A stretch of DNA of 64,000 nucleotides from Cheiracanthium punctorium (Eukaryota; Arthropoda; Arachnida; Araneae; Cheiracanthiidae): contig JAWZYV010013271.1 of assembly GCA_038373885.1 (NCBI GenBank), positions 434,001 to 498,000 on the forward strand, in the 5' to 3' direction. Under the pieces are notes generated by a model. That model worked only from the letters and a program-made list of their open reading frames with translations, did no database searches and had not been told where the DNA came from. Both the position numbers and the translations under genes were made by a program. Below are positions 55,950-64,000 of the stretch, piece after piece (the first letter of the stretch is position 1; every line of letters begins with the position of its first letter).

Positions 55950-56151
55950 AAAGTTAAAATATAGTTAAAAGCCTTAAAAACTCCGTATAAAAACAAACCA
56001 TTTAGTGCTTTCGGCCACTGGAAGATGGCAGCGGCCTAGCTACTGAAAGTGCTAAATGGTTTGTTTTTAAAAATTTTACGAAGTTTTTAAGGCTTTTAAC
56101 TATATTTTAACTTTATACTTAGGTTTATCTCCATGCATGATTGTAACTAAG
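55950..56151. mobile_element. Foldback insertion with 14-bp target duplication, PLE-like architecture
   Basis: Inverted arms (about 55952-56015 and 56048-56113) share AAATATAGTTAAAAGCCTTA, AAAACAAACCATTTAG and GTGCTTTC with their complements. A one-sided ~37-bp extension (ATACTTAGGTTTATCTCC...) follows the right arm. TAGAAACTGAGACT occurs as a perfect 14-bp duplication on both sides (55936-55949 and 56152-56165). Arms, asymmetric extension and duplication length parallel the insertion at 42844-43180. It lies in the NSUN4 intron between 55808 and 57659. No clear CTGATGA-GAAA core was found. Confidence 0.6.
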
Positions 56152-56165
56152 TAGAAACTGAGACT

Positions 56166-57658
56166 TTTGCAAAAGGGAAATATTTCTACAAAAACAGTCT
56201 ACTACTTAAATTTTACATTAAATCATACTTAAATTTTACTTTCTGATTATTTTTATTTTATTTATTTCTTTCTTTAAATTACTTACTGAAAGTGTTATTT
56301 TTGTAGAAGCATTGCCTATACAAATCTACTACTACACACTTTACATAAATTTTACTTGCTGAAATTTTCTTGTAAAATTTAGAAATGTTGCATGGTTTTC
56401 TAAGATATATTCCAAGTAAATATAAATAAATGTGCATTAATTATTTGTATTGTTATTTGCATCATTAAGTATACCAACATGTTATTTATTCTTTTTAAAT
56501 GTGAATTTAATAATGCTTATGTATGTGATAGTTTTATAAAACTAAGGAGCTATTCTAAGAATGAGAAAGTCTTGTTTTTATTTAAAATGATTTTTGATAA
56601 ATCAAATATACTCACAGCTTTATTTTGCAGCAGGCATCAAAATGAGGCCATGTATTTGTATAAATTGTGCATTATAGTTTATAGTAATCCTAATTACTTT
56701 CATTAATTAGTATTTTCATATACTTTCTCTGCTCATTTCTTGCAACAGTTTTATAACTTGAAAATATTTAGTTTTGAATGAATGTCGCAGGAATAATTGC
56801 AATGATGCAAAAATTGTTTGAGTTATTCTCGAAAATCATAATTTTTGAGTTATGGCATTGCTGCAGAAAATGAATAATATCATTATCTCATTAAATTGTG
56901 TTTAAAAATGTACATTCTCTTATTCTTTTTCTGTGGGCAGAAACTGTTTAGTTTTGAATTGTTCAGAATTAGTTTTGAACTGTGTTCTTTTTCTGTGGGC
57001 AGAAACAAGCCAGTTATTTTATTGGCCTTGCTTTAAGTTGCCAGTTACGATATAAATAACTATTTAAGATTTGTATTATGCACTAATGTGAATTGAATGA
57101 TTCAGCATGTAATCATTCTAAATTGGCTTATAAATGAGCATGAATCTATTTATGCCCAGGTTGTTTGCATGTCTTTCTTCAATCTTTGCTGATGCCAGCG
57201 AAGATAGATAAATGTTTCCCTTCAACTGCAAGAACAAGTGATAGTTAATTTTAAAACATTATGCTTAAAAAGTGAAATTTTTACATCTTATTTGGCCATG
57301 TTAAAGTACTTTGTGAAATTGAGATGTAGAACTTATATGAATTAAGCCTAGGAAAATTAAATAACATTTACAAATTCTGCTACTAATGCCAAAAATGCTA
57401 ATATTTGAAGGTCTTGAAAAAGGGATGCTAGACATAAATGGTTTAAAATAAGTCTAGTGTATTAGATTCGGGTTTTGTACTTTTGATTGATGAGCAAATT
57501 CTGCTAATTTCCTTAAAGTTATTGATTTTTTTTTTTTTTTTTTTTTTCAATTTGTGTTTCATTTCTGTGAAACTTCCTTTTACTGTAGGATTTATTTGTT
57601 TATTTTTCTTTTCATTTTAAAGACATGGTTTTTTTACTAAGTTGTTTAACCATTTTAG
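56166..57658. other. NSUN4 intron, no further feature
   Basis: AT-rich DNA with a short direct duplication (CTTTTTCTGTGGGCAGAAAC at about 56925 and 56985). T-runs lie before the acceptor. Confidence 0.5.
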
Positions 57659-57813
57659 GCAAGCTGGTGGTGAATGATCTCAGTTTATTAAGAGTGAATA
57701 AGCTGAAAACTGTTTTAAATTTATATATTCCTGCTACAGAAGAGTGGAGTAAAAAAATTTTAGTATCCAATTTAGATGTGGCTGAATGGAATTTCTTAGA
57801 GACATTTGATAAG
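57659..57813 (+). CDS. NSUN4: NSUN4: motif II region exon
   Basis: The acceptor CATTTTAG ends at 57658, and GC completes the Gly codon left open at 55808. It encodes GKLVVNDLSLLRVNKLKTVL, where VVNDLS..R...L aligns with the AANDLSPSRI..L segment (acidic residue binding the SAM ribose), then NLYIPATEEW...VSNLDVAEW. It ends in phase 0 before the donor GTGATG. Frame continuity with both neighbours supports a functional gene. Confidence 0.88.
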
Positions 57814-60241
57814 GTGATGTGAGGTTTATTTATTTTTTTAAATCATGCTTGAAGAAATAAATAAATGCCATATTTTAAGAATGTTGATGTTATTTAATGA
57901 TTAATATTGTGTATTTACTTTAAATTGATGAAAGAATTTTGATCAATGTCATTAATACTAGAAAAGAAGTTTATTAAATTAAAATTGTTCCTAACACATG
58001 AGTTGTCTTAATTTTTCCAGTTTTTAGAAAATATCTAACATAAAATAACCTGCTTTCTCATTTGCCCCTCCTTGATTGTGTGTGTGTTTTCTTTTTTTTT
58101 TCCCCTGTCAAATTTAATTTTTTCCCCCAAAACTTTTCACATGGTTTTTTATGCTGGTGATATCTAAGATAAGAATTTGAATGTGACAATGTGCTCATCT
58201 CAGCCTTACTTATTGAAAAAGTTGTCGGCAATCTAACATGATGCTATGACCCATGTATTATATAATAAGATACTGTGGCAGTCCATTAGAGACAGATCTT
58301 AGAAAATTCATTTGTCTCTTCGCTCAGCTCATTCCTGGAGCCATCCCTCACAATTATCTCCATGTTGCTAAACTATCTCAATTTAGTACCACGTACAAAC
58401 TCGGGACTAGCTTGTGAAACCTTTTGAAACTGAATGTAAAATACCTCAAACAAAATATTGGATAAGAATTGGTTATCGAGTCAGTGAATCATGACCATGC
58501 ACATATTCACATTCTCATCATGTGTATGAAACAAGCATGTATAATCTAAATTTCAAGCAGGTGAAACAGTGTTGCGTAGCTATTTTTTAATACCAGTTAT
58601 GCATGAATTGTACTAATTTAACTCAGTGGAAATTTATTAATTTTAATTGACCCCTCTTCCTCCTTAATGCTATTATAAAACATTTAAGAACTCTCTTTAA
58701 ATATCAACTAATCCTTCTAACTCAAGCTTTTACCAACCTTTAATTTTTTGAAGCCGACCAAAACAACTGCTATCCCACTAAATGTTTTTGATCAAAAGTC
58801 AACTTTCAGGACTAAAATAGACCCAGGAGTTCCTTCCCCCATTATTGTACTTTCAAAGAAGGTGTTGTTTTCTGATTTTTTTTCCCTTCCATGAATAACC
58901 TTTTATACCTAAAAGGGAAATATCCAAAAACTAATGATTTTGTTAAAATCAATTTTGTATAAAAGCTCAATTGCATGTTACCAATATGTATTATGAAAAG
59001 AATTTTTGACCAACCTAAAAATAAACTATCCGTGCTTTATAAAAAATATAAAATAAATTTAAATTTATTGGTAGACTTATTAAAATTAAATTATATAAAT
59101 ACTTATTGATAAAATACATTTTTTAAAAGGCCCTATCATAAATCCAGGGATGTGCCAGCTGCTCCAATTGCTCCAAATTGTACCAAATCAATGATGATGC
59201 TACAATCTGCTACAGAAAGATCGTTTTTGGACATTTTTGCTCAAAATTCACCAAAAATGTATCCATGTGCTGAAAAGTTTTTAATCTCCCAAATTTGTAC
59301 AAAAAATTTCATTGCACATGCTAAGTATTCTAATTTCAATCTTTTATCCATCAGTCTTAAAAGTGGAAATTTTTCCTTTGACATTTCTTTGTTTAAAACC
59401 TCCAATACTTGAAGAATAAAAATTGAGCTGCATTTTAAATTTAATAATTTTATTTAAGTTGATGAAATTTTTTGTTACCAATTCACTGACAGTAGTTATA
59501 AAGTTTAGTAAATATTAGGTTTTTTTTATTTAAAGTAGATATTTAATATAACAATGTATAAGATAACTGAACTTTTTAATAATTTTTTTTTTTTTTTTTT
59601 TAACTTCTGACACATGCGTCCCTTGTAGAAATAAAATTTGAAATTATTTAAAGCAATGTTGAAATGGATGAAAAATCTTTTGTTTGTGAGACTTTAGATT
59701 CACCACTTCTAACTAAAAGTGGTCATATCATGGAATTTTTATTTTAAACTGGAGGGAGGGGGGAAATGTGAAAATGTATAGAAAATGTGAATATGATGTA
59801 TTTTTATGTAAGAATTGTCTGTGCATGTGTAGTTTTTGTTGCTAGGAAAGTTTTAAGAACCTCCCAAATTTTCATTTTTCAGATTAGCATTCTTAAATGA
59901 CTTCTCCTTCCCTTGAAAAGTAAATTTTGTGTTTCAAAATCGGCATTTTTGTGCTCCATAAGTGACTTTTTGAGTTCCAAACCATTGCTCCAAAAATGTG
60001 TTTTTTCTTGCTCCAAAATTTAATTTCTGCTGGCACATGCCTGTAAATCATTAAAAAAGCTTAAGTTACTTATTAAATCAAAAGCTTTTAAACTGAAATG
60101 AGTAATGAATAAAAAATTTGAATTCATTTCAATGTTATTACTTATTTTTAATATTAATTTCAATTTTAAAGTACATATTGAAAAATTTGTTTTAAAAATA
60201 ATGGCTCTTTTTTTCAATGTTTGTTTTCAATTGTGTTTCAG
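57814..60241. other. NSUN4 intron, no gene seen
   Basis: AT-rich sequence. Around 59150-60050 there are TGTGCCAGCTGCTCCAATTGC, GTACCAAAT, GCTCCAAAA and GGCACATGCC phrases in both orientations. These suggest a degraded MITE (TGTGCCAGC ... GCTGGCACA), roughly 59150-60042, without a confident target duplication. Confidence 0.45.
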
Positions 60242-60366
60242 ATATTACTTGATGTCCCATGTACCAACGACAGATTATCTGTATCTAAAGATAACAATAA
60301 CATATTTCATCAAAAAAGATTTAATGAACGTATGTTATTACCCAAATTGCAGACCACCATGCTTTG
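60242..60366 (+). CDS. NSUN4: NSUN4: motif IV (DVPCT) exon
   Basis: The acceptor TTGTGTTTCAG ends at 60241 and the donor is GTAATG at 60367; phase 0 start, two bases over at the end. It encodes ILLDVPCTNDRLS, the conserved Asp-Val-Pro-Cys-Thr motif whose cysteine is needed for product release in this family. NNNIFHQKRFNERMLLPKLQ follows, aligning with NNIFKRSR...RQ.LPVLQ of NSUN4. The catalytic nucleophile motif (STCS) belongs to a later exon that I could not find before 64000, so the gene most likely continues past the window. Confidence 0.9.
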
Positions 60367-60417
60367 GTAATGTATATTTAATAGTACCAGTAAACATATA
60401 TTTTCGTTGTTTTAATT

Positions 60418-60440
60418 GTGTGTGTGTGTGTGTGTGTGTA
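60418..60440. repeat. (TG)n microsatellite
   Basis: About eleven TG units in the putative NSUN4 intron after 60366. Confidence 0.9.
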
Positions 60441-60719
60441 TATTAGGGTTTTGATTAGAAATTTTTTTCAAAATTTTGTGTAAATGATGAACTTTTGGGA
60501 TCGGATTACAAAGCAACTATTATTGAAGATGGTTCTAAAAAAAAAAACCTCCCGCACCAAACCATGTTTGTTTCAGGATGTGTCACGAGAACCATATAGT
60601 TCTCATGATAAAGTGTGAAGTGTAACTGATGTTTGACAGATCTATTTTCTGTAGTTTCAGATTTTGTAGATCAACATTAGTATTATAATGACATACTATA
60701 AGTCAAGTGAAGCATTTAA

Positions 60720-61231
60720 CCCTTTGAGGCTCAACCCTTTCCCAATGCTGGAAAAAGGGCAGCCGTTGCCATCGCTTGATTTAACTACCAGCAAGATGGC
60801 GGACGATCGAAACGTTCATCGCGTGCCTTAGATCTAGAGACCGTTTTTGGCGGCAGCTGGCTGTGCCCACGCACAGCCAGCTGCGTCAAAAAAGGGTCTC
60901 TAGATCTGTGGCACGCGATGAACGTTTCGATCGTCCGCCATCTTGCTGGTAGTTAAGTCGAGCGAGGGCAACGGCTGCCCTTTTTGCCAGCATTGGGCAA
61001 TCTATCCAGCTGTTCTCGCCTTCTTCCATTTTTCAGCGGATGTCAGTGCTGTTAAAAAGAATCGTGACAATTTTTGTTACGGGAAATGACATGCTAAAAA
61101 GTGAAGGATTCTCGTGGAGCTATGTCACCCACAACTATTTTTACAGAAATCCAATCGATTCTTTGTGACTGGCAACAGTCAAAATGTCAGAGTTGGGTGT
61201 TCCCAGAGTGGGATCACTGCGCTTTAAAGGG
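60720..61231. mobile_element. piggyBac-type MITE with a 260-bp palindromic core
   Basis: It begins CCCTTTGAGG and ends CTTTAAAGGG, and is flanked by TTAA on both sides (60716-60719 and 61232-61235). TTAA target sites and CCC/GGG ends are diagnostic of the piggyBac group. The interior (60741-60997) is a near-perfect palindrome centred at about 60868 (GCAGCTGGCTGTGC / GCACAGCCAGCTGC, then GATCTAGAGACC, GATGAACGTTTCGATC, CGCCATCTTGCTGGTAGTTAA). No transposase is present. Confidence 0.78.
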
Positions 61232-61689
61232 TTAAGAAAATTCGGAATCATTGATATGGCTTTGAATCCAAGAAAACACACGAGATATACCTAAAATTGA
61301 AACACTCGGCCCTTTTAATCTTGCTACTTCTGGAAACAGCGAAAGATAAGAATGGATGAATCTGATAACTGATGAGCTTATCATTCTCTAGAAAAAATTC
61401 GGCTTCCCAGTTCCAGCAAAACAAACAGTTATATCAGAAGAGAAGTAGTTAAATTGATTGCATAAAATGAAAATAAATTTTTTTTAAAAAGTAGAAAGTG
61501 GAAACAGCATTTACATAATATAGAAAATATATTAGGCATAACAAATACACATGGAAATCGGTTAAGAAGATTAAGGAATTATACGAGGTAAAATCAAATA
61601 CTAGATAAAATTAGATATGTAACAATCACCATTTCTCAACAATCACCTATTCATCTTTCTAAGGCAGTGTGAAAAAAAAATACGTTTCC

Positions 61690-62943
61690 CCAATCAGAAC
61701 CAACTGGTCTTTGTCACTGATATAGATGACATATCATTAGAAGGTAGTAGTGAAATCTTGCCGAAAACAATATCTGTATTTGAATCAGACGAAAGTGAAA
61801 ATGACAAAAGGAAACGAGTTGCCCAATTTTCATCACAAGGAGCTAATTGGTGATCAAGCAATGTGCTTAAACACTGCCTTTGCTGTAGTTTATGCCACTG
61901 TAACTGAAGATGGAATGGATATTCCCAAGCCATCACAGTCAGGTGTTTGGTGAGTTTGATAGGACGATACGAAGCGTAAATTAAAAATTATTCTGCCAGA
62001 AAAGAAACATTTCTGCCTTCGCTTCCACAGTAAACAAATTTCAAATCATGAGTATCAATTGGTAATGTTGAACAATTCGCTTAAAGAAATTAAATTAGGT
62101 GGAGTAAAATGTGAAAACAGATTATCACAGAACATTTTCAACACACTTCAAAATTTGCTGAATGAATTTGATGCATGGAAGAACTTCAAAATGATTGATG
62201 TGACACAACAGCAGTAAAAACTGTACAAGTCTCTATAATTGTTAAAAATTAAAAATTGCAATGATTACAAAGGGATTTGATCAGTCACAGTACATTGGCT
62301 GCCAGCATCATATTCTTGATAGAATCGTAAAACATATATTAAAGCTCTTTATTCCACCTAGCCAACTTTAAATGAATTTGTGGACAAAGTGATAAAATAA
62401 CAACCAACAATTTCACCTTCTGATTCCTAGGACTGCTACAAATCAGAAGGTGAAATGATTACTGCTCCAAATCCATGTTGGCAAGATGATTTTCGATTTC
62501 TGTATGAATTATGTAGTGAATTTCATTTCCTTACAGAAACTGGTGGGAGCCCTGTAACTAAATGGTGAGGATTACTGTCTTTCACACTGGTAGATGGAAT
62601 TCAGGTGCTATACATCCTTTTATTCCGTACTTCTTCATTCTTAAATATAGACTATCACTGGAAATAGTGTGAGCTTTCATCTCCCCAACACAGCTGGAAT
62701 CTCTTTCCTTCCATATTTAACGCAGAAATTCACCAGAAACTGGTGGATGGTATTTCCAAATTAAGTTGAACTGCAGCCATGAAACGTTTTGTAACTCGCC
62801 GGATTGCTGATAGATCCGTTGTAGGTGTAAAACATGCAAATATTTGGCCGACATGTGATTTGGAAGACATGAAAGATTTGTACCAAAAATACAAAACATA
62901 TAAATATTGGAATCTGAAATTTATTCCAACAAATAAGTTTTGA
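61690..62943 (+). pseudogene. Decayed copy of a multicopy arthropod protein of unknown function
   Basis: Scattered frames read ELIGDQAMCLNTAFAVVYAT, then SKQISNHEYQLVMLNNSLKE with IKLGGVKCENRLSQ, then FDQSQYIGCQHHILDRIVKH, then APNPCWQDDFRFLYELCSEF and finally IADRSVVGVKHANIWPTCDL. Frameshifts and stops separate them. The KLGGIKCEN, GCQHHILDRI and WRDDM.FLYHL blocks resemble an uncharacterised family I have seen repeated in arthropod genomes, probably transposon-associated. I recognise the pattern from memory only and cannot give a function. Confidence 0.5.
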
Positions 62944-63075
62944 CTGTTCTAAAAATTACTTGAGTTACAACTTTCATTGCCGTTGGTGCTGAACATTTTT
63001 TATGAATTAACAAAAATAATTGTTATTTTCTGAATCTGTATTGAAAAGTTCATCAATATCCACAACAGGCAAAAA

Positions 63076-63079
<4 letters not shown>

Positions 63080-63107
<28 letters not shown>

Positions 63108-63121
63108 GGGGGGGGGGGGGG
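63080..63121. repeat. T28-G14 compound homopolymer
   Basis: A run of T is followed without interruption by a run of G, a pattern also seen at 39100-39168. Either true low-complexity DNA or an assembly-sensitive site. Confidence 0.85.
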
Positions 63122-63134
63122 TCATAACTCTAAT

Positions 63135-63158
63135 ATACATATATATATATATATATAC
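63135..63158. repeat. (TA)n microsatellite
   Basis: About ten TA units with an ACATATATAT lead-in. Confidence 0.9.
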
Positions 63159-64000
63159 TATATGTATATGGTCTGACATTGGTCATATGCCTCCCTCAAA
63201 ATTGCTCCAAAAATTATTTGATGATTTTTGCCAATAAAGTGCCAAAACTGATGCCTAAGAATATGCAATGGCTAGGCGCTGGCTAAATTTGCAGCGCTGC
63301 CACAAACCGCAAAGTTGTAGCAGATCACAACACACAACTGCAATTGAATTGAGGAACAGTTGCAAAATTGAAGACTGGGTGGATGTGAGACAACTCAACT
63401 ATAACTCACACATACTGTTTTTAACTGTGTGCTGCTGCAGATGTGATTTCAGCAGTCTGTCTCGTGGGAATTTTGATTGCTGTTAGCATTTTTTAGCTTT
63501 CAATTTTTTAATGTTAAAATGTTTTACTGTTTTAATTAGTTTCAATGAATAAACGTTAGTTTGTTTTTAATGATGTGTGTTCATTAGTTTTACTAGCTTT
63601 TACAACTGCATTTGCATTTTAATTCTGAACAAGTTAAGGCGGAATGCTGGTGGCATAATTTCAGTTCATTTTAAATATACTAGATTCCTTAAGTATATAT
63701 CCAAAAATGAAGCCAGCTTGGTGATACATTCCATATTTGGCGCAAAAAATCGAGCCACTGTAATGTTATCCAGAATATTTTAAAGATTTATAACTTGCTT
63801 TCTAATGAACAGATTTACATGAAACAAAATTCCAATTTGGATTATTTAACACATGCAGCATTAATTTTAGACTAAATTTAACCTTTAAAGAACAAATGCC
63901 CCCCCCTCCCCCCAAAAAAAAAACCTCATTACAGTACTTCCTTCTCAAAAAACTGCACGCCCCAGTCATACAATCTCCAGTTTGTACATCACACTTATCA

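Larger units (their letters stand above)
62944..64000. other. No gene seen; homopolymer and TA tracts
   Basis: Contains a T28 run directly joined to a G14 run (63080-63121), a TA microsatellite (63135-63158) and a C/A-rich tract at 63900-63925. A 72-codon frame at 63268-63486 is not recognised. I found no NSUN4 exon carrying the STCS motif. Confidence 0.5.

Overview
The window looks like a gene-poor, AT-rich, intron-rich stretch of an animal nuclear genome packed with transposable elements. The host genes are split by GT-AG introns of several kilobases. tRNA-derived SINEs, hAT, mariner and piggyBac DNA elements, Ty3/Gypsy fragments and Penelope-like foldback footprints fill the space between. 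The Ty3/Gypsy gag and the repeated cellular-looking pseudogene resemble families I associate with spiders, so an arthropod, probably a chelicerate, is my best guess. This is an inference, not a species call.

Only two host genes can be supported. (1) Two exons on the + strand (14684-14858 and 23496-23764) join in phase across an 8.6-kb intron. They encode the cysteine-rich C-terminal part of a NALCN-channel auxiliary factor (FAM155/NALF, NLF-1-like) ending in a hydrophobic tail; earlier exons lie outside the window or were not found. (2) Four exons on the + strand (52154-52706, 55677-55808, 57659-57813, 60242-60366) join in phase and encode most of NSUN4, the mitochondrial rRNA 5-methylcytosine methyltransferase. 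Its SAM-binding loop and DVPCT motif are present; the first exon(s) and the last exon(s) with the catalytic TCS motif were not found. Both genes carry repeats in their introns: a mariner-like TIR element, SINEs and hAT elements in the first, and an antisense gypsy LTR-gag fragment and a foldback insertion in the second.

Layout. 1-14 kb: AT-rich sequence with hAT and pogo-like MITEs, a solo gypsy LTR and a 3.1-kb hAT element containing degenerate tandem repeats and an endonuclease (EEP) remnant. 14.7-23.8 kb: NALF-like gene. 23.8-34 kb: intergenic, with two inverted TIR elements, a microsatellite-rich unique segment, palindromes and one exon-like patch on the minus strand. 34-50 kb: dense hAT MITEs, LTR-like repeats, a dead mariner transposase, a Penelope-like foldback with a hammerhead-ribozyme-like core, a dead integrase tail and a three-level hAT nest. 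52-60.4 kb: NSUN4. 60.4-64 kb: a palindromic piggyBac-type MITE and a decayed multicopy pseudogene.

The most informative structure is in the mobile DNA. At least a dozen hAT insertions show recognisable 8-bp target duplications, including nested ones. Two foldback insertions with 12- and 14-bp target duplications and a one-sided extension share one architecture, which I interpret as Penelope-like inverted-terminal-repeat footprints. No prokaryotic genes, CRISPR arrays or conventional tRNA/rRNA genes were seen. Most open frames shorter than about 100 codons here are chance ORFs or repeat shadows.
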